A stretch of DNA of 64,000 bases, taken from assembly GCA_009809945.1 (NCBI GenBank), contig WTPW01000201.1:154607-218606 (forward strand), written 5' to 3'. Made by a program: the position numbers and the translations under genes. Source of the stretch: Gigaspora margarita. Its lineage: Eukaryota; Glomeromycota; Glomeromycetes; Diversisporales; Gigasporaceae. The notes below the pieces were generated by a model. That model worked only from the letters and a program-made list of their open reading frames with translations. It made no database searches and was not told the origin of the DNA. Shown piece after piece: positions 45,363 through 57,734 of this stretch. The number at the start of each line of letters is the position of its first letter. The first letter of the stretch is position 1.

Positions 45363-45893
45363 GGGGGCATCCATAAATAACGTTATGTACCCCTACATAG
45401 TAGCTCTTGACCCCCCCTCTACTATATAAAAAAAATTTTAAAAATCCGTATGTTTATATATAAAATTTTACAAAAACTTGAATATATTATGACCCAGTGA
45501 TCAGATTTGGATAATTTTGGTACCATTCGATTCGTCTCTATGAGACGAATCCAATGGTACCAAAATCCTTTCATTTGGATTACTGGATCACGGTTTATTC
45601 ACGAAATACTATTGATTTTATAGTAATTTTATAAGAAAACATAATAACCAATAATATTTCGTTAATAAAACGTGATCCAGTAATCCAAATCAAATGAAAT
45701 TGGTACCATTCGAATCCTCTCCTTTAGACGATTCGAGTGGTACCAAATTCACCCAATTTTGACCACTGGATCAAGGTTTAGACAAATTTTTATAAAAAAA
45801 TTGTGTTACGTTAGGGGACCCCCCTACATATTGGAAAATCATTATTTTTTGGGGACCCCCCCCTCAAGCATAAAATTATTTATGGATGCCTTC
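45363..45893. mobile_element. Harbinger-like MITE, 531 bp, copy A (GGGGGCATCC)
   Basis: Starts GGGGGCATCCATAAATAACG and ends AATTATTTATGGATGCCTTC, flanked by TAA (45360-45362, 45894-45896). The interior has four arms of the word GGTACCATTCGA/TCGAATGGTACC and ACTGGATCACG blocks and would fold extensively. The copy at 62567-63099 aligns throughout. It is inserted in the DDE-like relic. Confidence 0.85.
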
Positions 45894-46881
45894 TAATTTT
45901 TGCATTAACCATTGTCTTCTTTATGCTTTCAGAAAATGCTTAGCTTTACATGTTTCATGAAGTTCTAAGTACAAACAGTTTTATAAATTTTGTGATCAGT
46001 TAAAGAACTAATAATTATAAAAGGCAATTGCTTGAAGTTCAAGATCAATTAAAGCATTACTTAGACCATCAAACATGTAAGGTTTACCTTAACACTTAGT
46101 TCAAGACAACTTTAGCTCAGTTGGATTCTAATAGTGCTCTAATTGTAGCTAACTATAAAATGAGAATTCTTCTGAAATTAGTTTGCAAAACCAAAAAAAA
46201 GATTTTTTCAGTAATAGGGATTAAACTTTGTATATTATCCTAGATTTTAGAAAAATAGAAGGTATAGATGCATTAGATGTTCAAGTATTTGATTATTGGT
46301 TTACTAATACAAAACAAGATGCATAGTTAACGGCCTTTTCATTTAAAGCAGTATTTGAATTATTAAAAAAAGCCAAAGTAGATAACTATAATTTTGGACA
46401 ATAGTGCACACTATTACAATTTAGAATTGATAACTATCACAGTGCATTGGTATAAGTGGTACTTTATTGAGATCAAATGTTGGCAGTTTTTGAAGCCAGA
46501 AGAAGCTAAAACAACTAATAACTCTTATTATGTAAACATAATATTAAAAATTTTACATGTCAAGTTTTATATAAAAACTAATAAATTACTAACAATTTAA
46601 TACTTTGATAATATATTAGATTGGCCATAGCATTTGATAATATGTTTGGTTAGATTTGACTTGTTTGAAGGCAAGAATATAGTCAAGGCAATGAAAGAAT
46701 TGGCAGAAATATCATTAGTACAAATTACAATAAATCATAATAATAAAGATAGTGGAAACTCCAGATTAAATAAAAAAAAATTCAAATTAAAGAAAATAAA
46801 AGTTAAAAACTATAACTAGAATCTCAAGTTTTATTGCTAGAAATGGCCTGTAGAAGGTCCACTAGTTGGATTTACATATGC

Positions 46882-48520
46882 TAGGGTTCTGAAGTTCAGT
46901 TCAGTTCAATAGAGATTCAGGTTCAATGAACCTTAACCTGAACCTGAACCTGCTCTAAAAGTTCCATACTGAACTGAACCTAAACTTAAAATTATTGAAC
47001 ATGAACCTGAACCTGAACTTAGAAAAAGTTCAGTTCAGGTTTAGTTCAAGTTTCATGAATATGTTCAGGTTTATAATATATGCACATGTTTACCTAAATT
47101 ACAAAATTAGAATCCATTAGTAAAATTTAGAGAATCATAGCATTTTGTATAATTTTATTAATAAAATTAAAAATCTTGTTCTACATGAAATTTTACCAAT
47201 TGATCATAACTTCTTGCACTAAGTAAACTTGTTTAGCACCAAAAATATATCAAATTGGCATATTTTATTTTATTTTTCTTAAAATTTGAAGAAAAGATAC
47301 CTAATTTTGGAAATTTTTATCAAAAATCAAAATTGAGCATCTTTGATGCAAAATTTAAGAAAATAAAATATATCAGTATGTGTTTTTTGTATTAAACAAG
47401 TTTACTTAGAGCAAGAGTTATGATCAATTGGTACAATTTAGAGAATTATAGAAATTTGTATAATTTTATAAATAAAATTATACAAATTTCTATGATTTTC
47501 TAAACTTTACTAATTGATTATAACTTCTTGCTCTAAGTAAACTTGTTTAATACCAAAAAACATATCATAATATATATTTTATTTTCCTTAAATTTGCATC
47601 AAAGATGCTTAATTTTAAATTTTGATAAAAACTTCCAAAATTAGGCATTTTTTCTTCAAATTTTAAGAAAAGTAAAATAAATATGCAAATTTGATGTATT
47701 TTTGGTGCTAAACAAGTTTACTTAGTGCAAGAAGTTAGAGTCAATTAGCAAAATTTAGAGAATCATTTAATAAAATTATACAAATTTTCATGAATCTCTA
47801 AATTTTACTAATTGATCCTAACTTCTTGCACTAAGTAAACTTGTTTAGCACCAAAAATACATCAAATTGGTATATTTTATTTTACTTTTTTTAAAAATGG
47901 AAGAAAAGATACTCTATTTTGAATTTTTGATAAAAATTTTCAAAATTAAGCATCCTTTCTTTAAATTTTTAAAAAATATCCTGTTTTGATATCTTTTTTG
48001 GTGCTGAACAAGTATACTTAATGCAACAAGTTATAATCAATTAGTAAAATATCATGTAAAATGATTTTTAATAATTTTATTAATAAAATTATACAAAATG
48101 CTATGATTCTCTAAATTTTACTAACTAATTTATACTTCTCACTTTAAGTAAACTTGTTCAGTATCAAAAAATACATATATTTTTATTCAGACTCAAACTA
48201 GTTTGCAAAATTTAGACTAGCCTGACCAAACTTATAAAGTTTTAAATAATAAAATTTAGAGTTTAAGTCTGGTCTGGACCAGACCAAACCCAACCCAAAC
48301 CCAGAATCACTAGTTCATATAAACACTAGACTGAAACTGAACATGTTCATGAACTTATGAATTGAACCTAAACTAAACATAAACCAGCTCTAAAAGTTTA
48401 ATACTGAACCTGAACCTAAACATATTTTAAAAAATGTTCAGGTTCAGATTCAATACTGAACCTGAACCTGAAACTGAACTTGACCTAAGTTCAGTTTAGT
48501 TCAGGTTCATAGGAACACTA
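46882..48520. mobile_element. Non-autonomous hAT-type element of GTTCAG words, copy 2
   Basis: TAGGGTTCTGAAGTTCAG start and TTCATAGGAACACTA end as in 8599-9967, and the same internal alternating units, which are more numerous here (about 270 bp longer). The flanks do not show a clear 8-bp duplication, so the site has decayed or the copy is chimeric. Confidence 0.8.
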
Positions 48521-49296
48521 TTGGTGCTTGTATATCCAATTCAAATTACTGGCACCCAACAATGTAATTGAAAAATTTTCACTATATCTAAGGTTCTCTA
48601 TAGTGAATACTATTATAATAAATATTATTTGTACATATATACATGACTAATAAACTATAGTATAAAGCTTTGTCAATAAATAGTGCAAATAATTATGTCT
48701 AGGATAAATTAAAAAAAGCAAAATAATATTTGTAGACTACTTAGCTAAAGGTGTGTTTCAATTTATTCTAATATTAAATTTCATAATTCACTATTTTTTA
48801 CAAAATCCCTATATGTAAACCTTTCTTGATTATTCCTCTGAGTTATGTTATGTTATGATTAAAGTTAGCATTTGCATGAAGTTGTAACCTCAAACACTTG
48901 AAATTGCACTAACTAAAATTACTAGTTGAATTTAGATCCTCTAGCATGCATTAGTTAGTAAGTTATGTAGGTGCAGCTTTAAATGCTTGAAGTTGTAACT
49001 CCAAGCAGTTGCTAATTCAAGCATAACAATAGCTCTTCTACATCAGAATCTAATTTGTTTGCATGGTTTAATATTATTCAGTAAAAAATGTTATATATAA
49101 ATAAAATATTTAAAGTAACAAAATAAAAACTTTACTTTTATTTTTATTATAGTACTAGTGCAATGGGTAGTGCTTTGTGCCACCTATCTTATTAGTATAT
49201 TAACAATATAACTTTAATATTTATTATTTTTTTATAAATAAAAAACATCTGTTGAGTGTTTGTATAATGTAATTAAGTGCTTATTTAAAAATAGAT
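48521..49296. other. No recognisable gene
   Basis: AT-rich with stops in all frames. A short block GTGCAATGGGTAGTGCTTTG (about 49157) recurs in altered form near 4428. Confidence 0.45.
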
Positions 49297-49298
49297 TA

Positions 49299-49483
49299 TA
49301 GCTGTTCTTATAAATTCGGGACAACTGATAAATATTGATCTATCAAATTTGTTAAGTTTGAATTTGGTGCTATAAGAATTGGTTTATCAGCATTACAGTA
49401 ATCCGATAACACCAAATTCAAAAACTTATTGAATTCAGCTGATCAATTTTTATCAGTTGCCCCAGAATTTATGAGAACAGCTA
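49299..49483. mobile_element. TA-type MITE, 185 bp (TAGCTGTTCTTATAAATTC)
   Basis: Termini TAGCTGTTCTTATAAATTC and GAATTTATGAGAACAGCTA are inverted and TA-flanked (49297-49298, 49484-49485). Inner GGGACAACTGATAAA and TTTATCAGTTGCCCC also pair, as do TTGGTGCTATAAG/CCGATAACACCAA loosely. Confidence 0.8.
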
Positions 49484-49757
49484 TAATGGGTAATAAAAAT
49501 TTGACAAATTTGGTATAGAATCGGAGCTAGACTAAAATTAAGCAATAATACAACCAATTGTGCTACAGCAAAATTACTATTTGGACAGTTTTAGTGAGAA
49601 CATAGGTTACTATTTTATTAGTAAATTTTTGGATGATTTTGGAAAAAATTTATCAATTCTGGCATATTTTGACACTCAATCTGTCAAATTTTGGTTGCCC
49701 AACTGATTTATCTCTTATTTGGTATTATAATGTTATATTTTATATATTAGATAGAAT

Positions 49758-50045
49758 TAGGGTTCCACAATTTGATTTGATCTTCAAATATTTGAATCAA
49801 ATATTTGATCAAATTCAAATTCAAATTTGACTATATTTGATTTGATCAAATTCAAATCTGGCCAAATTTGATTTGATTTGACAAATATTTNNTTTGATTT
49901 GAAAATTACTATTAAAAATTCAAATTCAAATCAAATTCAAATCCAAATATTTGAATCAAATCAAATTCAAATCAGGGCCAATTTGATTTGATCAAATTCA
50001 AATTGATCCAATATTTGATTTGATTTAAAAATTTGAGGAACCCTA
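49758..50045. mobile_element. hAT-type MITE of CAAATC/GATTTG words
   Basis: Starts TAGGGTTCCACAATTTG and ends AATTTGAGGAACCCTA. Flanks GATAGAAT (49750-49757) and GGTAGAAT (50046-50053) give an 8-bp duplication with one mismatch. Two Ns lie at the centre (49891-49892). Same family as 33208-33480. Confidence 0.8.
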
Positions 50046-50239
50046 GGTAGAATATTACTATATTGACTAAATTGTGAGATTTTAGTTCAATTATTTGATA
50101 ATGTCATGTGATGAATGCCAGGGGCAAAGTAATAAACTATGAAGTGTATTGGTATTACTTACTAGAGAAAGAAAAGATGTGTGCTCCAAAATCTAGTACC
50201 CAATTGGTCAGTGTGATCATGGTTGTCATATTTTGATTA

Positions 50240-51440
50240 TTTTTCACTTACTATTAAAATCACACTATAGAAGCTATGAATCTTTATAAACACACACTAT
50301 TGAAGTTGCTGTTAAATAATGACTTATACTACCAAAACCATGAATTTGCATGCTGTTGAAATCATTAATCTATCTAATACTGTACTCAAATCATAATCTA
50401 TTAAAATTATAAACTACCTATTGTTTTTTAAATTATGAACCTACCCATTGCTAAATTATGAATCTGCCACTGCTAAAAGTATATACATCAATTCACCCAC
50501 TATTAAAACTACTAAAACTATTAAAATTATTATTCCACCTACTACTAAAATCAAACCCATTACTGTTTCATAGTAAACTTACCTAATGTTGAAGTCACTA
50601 AGGGTATTCTCAAGCAGGTCCCTCAATGTGATTAGCTAGTAATGATGTGTTGCTCAAAGCATTAAAATTAATTGAGTAGTTCATAGAAGCATAAATTGTT
50701 AAAAATTTATTGTTCGAAAATGCAAATTTTTGATTTTAGCTTGCAGCTCCAGGTTTTTTTGATTTAAGTGGTAATCATAATCAATTTTTTGAGCCAATCA
50801 GATCATTTGGCAAACACATTGAGGGAGACAGCCTAAATCATACTATTGAATTCACTAACCTATTATTGAAATTTAAAATCACCCAATACTGGAATTATGA
50901 ATCATCTTATCATTAAAATCACTACCTATCAATACTAAATTACTAACTGTTCTACTATTAAATATTGAACTTAATGTTGAAATTAGAGTGCGGGCAAATG
51001 AAAATGTATATTTCTAAATTAGATGATTATGAAGACCATAATAATATATTTTTAGAAATGCACTTTTTCATTTGCCCATACTCATTACTAATTCACTTTT
51101 GAAATTACTAACACATCTACTGTTAAAATCACTAATCCATTCACAGTTGAAATTATTAACCCATCCATCACTAAAATCGACACTACCCATTGCTAAAATT
51201 ATGAACTACCACAACTAAATAAATCATTAACACTAATTACTAATTTACTCACCCAACCACATTTGAAATATTGAGCATATCTAATATCAAAGTCATGAGC
51301 CAATCTACTACTAAAATTATAAGCTTGCTCTCTATTGAAACTATGAACTCTAAAACTACTAAATCACATGCTGTTAAAATTACTAACCTACCTATTGTTT
51401 AACTCATGAACCTACCTACTTTTGAATTTATTTACCATTA
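50240..51440. repeat. Degenerate short-period satellite (CTATTGTTAAAATTATGAAC)
   Basis: A long run of variants of CCTACTATTGAAATCACTAA and CTATTGTTAAAATTATGAAC, period roughly 25-30 bp, with drifting spacing. Stops occur in all frames. It contains a small fold-back (50984-51084) and single-copy bits near 50620-50860. Confidence 0.7.
50984..51084. mobile_element. Mini fold-back in the satellite
   Basis: GAGTGCGGGCAAATGAAAATG and CATTTGCCCATACTC arms with TATATTTCTAAA/TTTTAGAAATGC inside. About 100 bp; no clear duplication. Confidence 0.6.
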
Positions 51441-53100
51441 ATTAAAAGTTACTAATACTAATAAAAGATCTTCAAACAAGTTGTTACATTGTTAAGAAGT
51501 TAGTATAAATTTCTTTTCTGTAAAAAATAATAAGAAAAATATTTAAGTCACAATTTCTTATAGTTCTTATAGCTAAAGTTTTTATAAGATTCATCAACAA
51601 TTTAGCTTTAGCCTAACAATATATAAGGTCAATCTCACTTTATTAACAAAATATCAATAAGATAGTTTATTAAATTGGGCTATACAATACTACAATTATA
51701 ACTAAAATAAATACTGAACAAAATTTTATTTTATTACTTAACTTATATATATTTATTATCAAACTTATTCACTTATCCTAAGTAAAGCATCCCATTTCTA
51801 ATTTTAGCATGATTACATTGTACAGCTACTTAATTAATAAAATCACCTAATCATGAATTGTAACAAATAGTAAAATTTGGAATACATAACTACATATGTA
51901 CATATGCACTTATCGACATAGCTAATTACCAGAATATAGCAAAATCAGGAAATTAGATCACAAGTATGCTGTGTTTTAATGCAAAACATATATTTTTGAT
52001 ACTCCTACACCTGCATTTTTGATACATCTGGACATATCTTAAAACTAACCAATAAGGTTGCACATTATTATCGTAAAATTAGTAAAAAGTATAGAAATTT
52101 TAGATATTTTTAGATGTATAAAAAAAGTAGATGCAGAAGTATTAAAAATGAATATTTTGTGTTAGTAGTTTATTCATATAATTCATTCAAAAAATCATCT
52201 AATCACAAATTGTAATGCATAATAAAATTTGGATACCTACCAGTTCACATTATTTTACTTTAGAGTAGGTACATTAGCATGTGACAGGATTTAGGGTAGG
52301 TACAAAAATTACCTGAATTGGTGGGACTGGTAGATGTCCAGAGACTTTCCCTATAATCTATTCAAAAAATCACCTGATCTGATCACAAATTGTTTTTTTT
52401 GCACATGATACAAAAAATCACCCGATCCGATTACAAATTGTTTTTTGCACATCATATAAATTATCCAATTAAATCATGAATAAAACACCAATTATTGACA
52501 GATTGATGGACAGATTTCTTTATAGTACATTCTAATAACTAAATAATATAGATCAAAATCCAATATATCAGGTCTCTATCAGGTACTATATTACTATAAA
52601 ATAAAATACTACATATCTGTAATTTACTATACATATATTGTATAGTTTGGATATATTGAGTACCTAATGTGTATATGTAATAAAATAATTTTAAATCTAT
52701 ATATATTATAATTATAAACTATTGTTTACAATGCAGTTATTCTATATATTCAAAAAAATTTATCCTTAATGATATAAAAAATAATTTTTACTACTAAAAA
52801 TTTTTTAATTTGATATATATCAGGTACCTAATAAATATAGTATTAACTAGTAATAAAAATTTCTAAAAATGGCAGTAAAAATAGATAACAGATTGCATAT
52901 ATGCAATAGCAAGAATAAAAAATAAATTTCTGGTTATCTCTATGCTTTTATTTCTGCTATTGCATATTTGGCATATCTATGAAACTTACACATCTAAAAA
53001 ATCTATTCACTCAACTTTTCAACTCTAAAAGCATCCTTGTCTACCTATTTACATATTATCTACTCACTAGTAAAACACCTATCTGAAAAAACAATAAACA
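51440..53100. other. AT-rich stretch with one fold-back, no gene
   Basis: 51982-52163 folds on CATATATTTTTGATACTCC and GTATTAAAAATGAATATT-type arms with ATACATCT/AGATGTAT within. 52352-52460 is a tandem duplication of about 65 bp (AAAAATCACCTGATCTGATC, then AAAAATCACCCGATCCGATT). Otherwise low complexity. Confidence 0.5.
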
Positions 53101-53104
53101 ACAA

Positions 53105-53600
53105 ACAAAAATAAATAAATAAATAAACAAAATGTTTTAAGAATAAGTTAAATAAAAAATATCTAAAAATTGAAAAAAAATTAATTAAAAAAATATTAAT
53201 AGTTAAAAAAAAATTAAAATAAAAATAATAAAATAAAAGAAAATAAAAAAATATATAATATAAAAAAATATAAGATCAAAAAAAACAAATTAAATTATTT
53301 TATTAAATTTTTTTTAATTTTTTTTTCATATTTAAAAAAATTTTTTTATTAAATTTTTTTTTTATTTTAAATTTTTTTTTACTTTAAATTTTTTTATTTT
53401 AATTAATTTTTTTAATCTTTTTTTTATTCTTTTTTAAATTTTTTTTATTATTATTATTTATTTTTTTGCTTTTTTAACTTTTTAATTGTGCTTTTTTATT
53501 TTTATTTAATAAATTTAATTTATTTAATTTTTTTTAACTTTTTTTTTTAAACAAATAATCATTTTTTATTTTTTTTTTATATTTATTATTTTTTTAGGGG
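53105..53600. repeat. A/T homopolymer-rich low-complexity tract
   Basis: An A-rich half followed by a T-rich half (switch near 53300), almost free of G and C. Similar tracts lie at 60840-60970 and 61600-61760. Confidence 0.85.
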
Positions 53601-55832
53601 TTTGAAAAATGGTACACCATGCACCATGATGCATCCCTTTTATGCTTTTTGAAATTTAATAGGTAACACATGTTTTATTTCTTGAAATTTTACTAGAATA
53701 ACATCTATTGCACTTTTAATAAAAAATGCTCTTCTCGCAATGTTACCTTAGACTCTAATTTTAAATCAATTCTAAACCTAATTCTAATACTAACTCCAAC
53801 TCTAAACCTCTAATCTTCTACACTAACTCTAACCCTAATTCCAATTTTTCTATTTATATTTGCTAATATAGAGTGCAATATAGTACATTATGCACCAAAT
53901 ATAAATTTTTTTTAATGCTTTTTTTATTTATTTATTTTTTATTATTTTTTTTTAAAAGTGAGGTCTTGCCTTAGTTTCTTTATTAAGCAAATATCTAAAT
54001 ACATTTCTATCTAAAAACTGAAACTTGGAATAGTTTCCACAACCCATACTTTGCTATGTAGGGTCAAAGTTCCCATCTAGTTTATAATTGTATTTATGTA
54101 ATTTGGTGAGGTACCATACTTTATAAATAGTTGATACCACTTCTCTAGTTTGATCTGTATATACTGTGCATGTGTCTGTAAGTAGTGTAATTCTGATATT
54201 GGTAATAAGGCCATCTTTGTCCTAGAGCCTGAGTTGGTTATTTGTTCTCCGCTTGGCATACAGAAGGTCTTACCTTGGTATCCAGATATCTTTGTAGATT
54301 CTACTCACAGTCTTGTGTAGTAAAAAAGCTAATAGGTTGTATTTTTTTGTTATTTTTGTAGCATTATTGATTTTATGCATAGTTGCTATTGAGAGTAGGC
54401 CAAGAGATACTCTGGTAATATTCATTTGTAGGTCTGTATGGCCGATCTGGTTAGTAATATATGTTACAATGCAGTTGACACTGGTCACTGATCAGGCCTG
54501 ATATTTGTCGAGATTTTCATTACCGACTCCATGATTATTTATTTTAGGCTAATACTGTTTTTGCTGCACATTAGAAGGTGATAGTTGCTTTTGTTTGTAT
54601 CATGGCATCTGGGACACATTGGAGATAGATATTGCTTTGGATTACACTTGTGTAGAACATCCTGTATAGGGTGTTCTTTCATTAGCAGTTTGAGTTTGAA
54701 GGCCTTTAGTTTGGAGTACTTTGAATTGGTATCATGTATTGTTGGTGCGAATCAGAAGTTTATAAACTTCAGGAATGAAGCCTAATCTGCCTCTATTTTA
54801 ATAGGGTCCCAAACTAGGAGCTGTATCTGTAATTGCTACTAGGCGATGTGTAGCATTCTGGATATGCTGGACGAATTGGCGTATATTGTGTTCTACTAGT
54901 GTTCCTAGCTAAATTGGCTGCACAAGTCATGTCACAGTTTAGTATAGTGAATTTTAGCTTTAATGAGTGGAGTAGTATAACTAGATTTTGTTTAGTGGTT
55001 GAAGAAATATATTCAAATTCGAAGACGAGTTTCTTTTGTGTGGTTATAGTTTTTCATATAAGCCAGCTTGGCCTATGAGTTTTGTTTAGCAGGGCAGAGG
55101 TATTTTGTAGAAGTGTATCATAGATGGTCCTAGCAATTTCTGTAAAATAGTGTTCTTTTGAGATTAATTTTCCCTTTGTCCCTCTGGGGAGCATTAGAGC
55201 TATGTATATTAGTGTTGATATTAGCTTCTTCACTGTTGTTGGCCAGGTGGGTACTGTGACCTGTAGCAGAAGGTCTGCTGCAGGTTGAACATGTGATTAC
55301 TTCTTTTTGTATGCCATTAATAGTCCATTTATAGATGCCGGTGAAATTAAATTTTAAAATTAAAAATTTTAACAGTTGAAAATTAAATTCAACTATCGAA
55401 ACTAAAATTATTTTTAACAGTTAAAATTAATCCAACAGTTGAAATTATTTTAACAGTCAAAATTAATTCAAAGTTGAAATTAAATTAATCATCAAAATTA
55501 ATTCAACTGTTGAAATAATTTAATCATTAAAATTAATTTGGCTGTACCAGAAATGGAGTGCAATGTAGTGTATGGTTATCTGAGGAGTAAAATGATGTGA
55601 ACAATACCATTCTTTGATTGGCTATATTTTCACATGACATTGGAGTCCGATTTGCATTTTATATTAAAAAACCAGTTTGATATAGCTTTTGTAGTGCTAT
55701 TTGTACATGATTATCTGTTATCCCTTTCAAAGGATTATTTTAAGTATTTTAAGTTTAAGTTATATCTCATTTTTTGTTTGATTTATTTTTATTTCTGATA
55801 TTACCAGCTTTGTTTATTGATATATCACTTGA

Positions 55833-55871
<39 letters not shown>

Positions 55872-56046
55872 GCCAATAGTAATAATAACAATTATTAATA
55901 GTCATATTGATGTTTCATTAATCTTTTTCATTGATCTTTGACATAATTGATTCATAATTACTAATTAATTATTACCTTCATGATTCTGACCTAATCAAAC
56001 ATTACATGGGTCATTTATCAGTTGATCTGATCTAAGTATTCAAAAA

Positions 56047-56304
56047 TATATATGGGTCTTTGCCTTGAAAATGACCTTACCGAACTATGTAGATCTTAAA
56101 AAAATTAAAAATAAAAATTAAAGTTTCTAGCTACCCAGTAATCCAATTCAAATAAACTTTTTATTTTGTAAAACTCACTAAGCTCTACAAAATAAAAAAA
56201 GTTAATTTGACTTGGATTACTAGATGGCTAGAAATTTTAATTTTTATTCATAAAATCTACACAGTCCCATAAAGTCATTTTCAAGGCAAAGATCCCATAT
56301 ATAC
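56047..56304. mobile_element. Fold-back MITE (GGGTCTTTGCCTTGAAAATGAC)
   Basis: ATATGGGTCTTTGCCTTGAAA and TTTTCAAGGCAAAGATCCC are inverted. CTAGCTACCCAGTAATCCAA and TTGGATTACTAGATGGCTAG pair within, and AACTTTTTATTTTGTA with ACAAAATAAAAAAAGTT. TATA flanks both sides, so the TA duplication is plausible but not certain. Confidence 0.7.
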
Positions 56305-57192
56305 TGTATATATTTTTATAATATTTACTAACACTATTTATGACTCCATTCTTATACAAAATGCTTCTTATACCATGTTTCATCATAACATCTTTATAAG
56401 TTAAGCTTTTAGATATAATTAAATGATTAAATATTAAAAAAAATTCTATACAAATTTAACTTCTAATTATAAAATATTGAATAAACACAATACATTATTA
56501 AAATTTTATACTTGATTAATTATATTGTATAATGCTGTACATATATAGGCTAAGATATAAATAATTTATTAGTTAGTATTAATAAACTGTTAAAATATTT
56601 CATTTTTTAAAACTTCTAATATAATTTACTAATATATTGATGAGCAGGTTATGATCAAGAATGTCATCACAATTTAACATTTGTTTTATCGTGATATTAC
56701 CAAATTAGTCTTAACTGCATACAGTATCATATGTTGATTTGTAATAGTAAATCAAGTATCATACTGAAATTTTGTTAAGCTTGTCAACAGCATCATGCAG
56801 CTACCTTATTAAATTTTTGGTCCCAAATAAAATAGAAAGCCTGATTCCAAAACTCAATTAATATAAGTTAAACAAAAGATTTGGGAGTTTGGGTTTTGGT
56901 TCTAAATAAAGTACAACTAATGTAGTAAAATTGTAGGTTAAAAAAAAAATTTAGGCCATAACTCTAAATATCTTAACTATAACAAAAAAATAAAACTTTG
57001 AGCATTTAGATTTGGTGTATGGAATTTTTAATTGGTAAGAAATAAATTATTCAGTCAATTGATTTTATTATCACAATAACTAAAAAAGATGATCAGAAAA
57101 TATAATAGTTGTGCTAAAATTTAATAACCGCGTTTTGCAGCAAAAATTTTGACAAACTCACTATTAGTACTATATTACTTCAATTAATCGTA

Positions 57193-57734
57193 CCGTAAAC
57201 AGCCATATAAAAGACCTGGGTCTGTTACATTTTCTCAATTTTAAACCCAATAGTAGACCTGGGGGTCTATTGTATAGATGGGAGTCCAGTACCAGGCAAT
57301 GTAAATATAGCATATTAGTACAAGTAATATATTATTTTCAAGCTATTCAAATGTTTATCCTATAGTATACCCAGGTCTTTTATCAGTTTAGATTCTCTAG
57401 TATACCTGGGTCTCTTATCTTTTCCAAAAATCTCAACCTATACTGTAGACCCAGGGATCAGTGAATAAAATTTATGTGCACAATGTGCACATGTGCACAA
57501 TTTTATTTTTATGTACACAATTTTTTAAATTGGATATGCATATGTGCACAAAGATTTTTCTTAATTAACATATAGGGTGTGCACATTTGTATATACAAAT
57601 CGTTAAAGTGTGCACAAAAAAAATTTTCTGATGTGTACATGTGCACAAAAATTTTTTTCAGATTTTATACACTGCCAGGGATGATACGTGAGGAATCTAC
57701 TATCATAGGGGGTCTTTTATATGGCCATTTACGG
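57193..57734. mobile_element. TA-type MITE, 542 bp (CCGTAAACAGCCATATAAAA)
   Basis: Termini CCGTAAACAGCCATATAAAA and TTTTATATGGCCATTTACGG are inverted and TA-flanked (57191-57192, 57735-57736). The interior repeats AGACCTGGGTCT, ACCTGGGTCTCTTATC and GTGCACATGTGCAC words. Terminal CCGTAAA matches the 19.1- and 29.3-kb elements. Confidence 0.8.

Larger units (their letters stand above)
43879..46860 (+). pseudogene. Shattered large gene, possibly DDE-type transposase
   Basis: Pieces that read as one protein with breaks: FCVSSIDQQYNKFYFWNSF and ALDINKRGAGEKIQILS (43905-44050); after two insertions HEVLSTNSFINFVIS and LLEVQDQLKHYLDHQT (45955-46075), TTLAQLDSNSALIVANYKMR (about 46105-46165), LDNSAHYYNLEL (46394-46430), WYKWYFIEIKCWQFLKPEEA (46450-46510) and FEGKNIVKAMKELAEISLV (46660-46720). 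It ends near YKN at 46818. The spacing of an Asp-like site in LIVA(N)YKM, an Asp in LDNSAHYYN and an Glu in PEEAKT suggests a DDE fold (inference); the first would be Asn here. I recall similar hypothetical proteins in Rhizophagus but cannot name the family. Split by a fold-back (44325-44499) and a MITE (45363-45893). Inactive. Confidence 0.5.

Noticed and set aside
54313..54785. Plus-strand open frames over the LINE 3' region
   Set aside because: The minus strand carries the recognisable Cys-motif reading (CPRCH…YHLLMC); these are antisense shadows.
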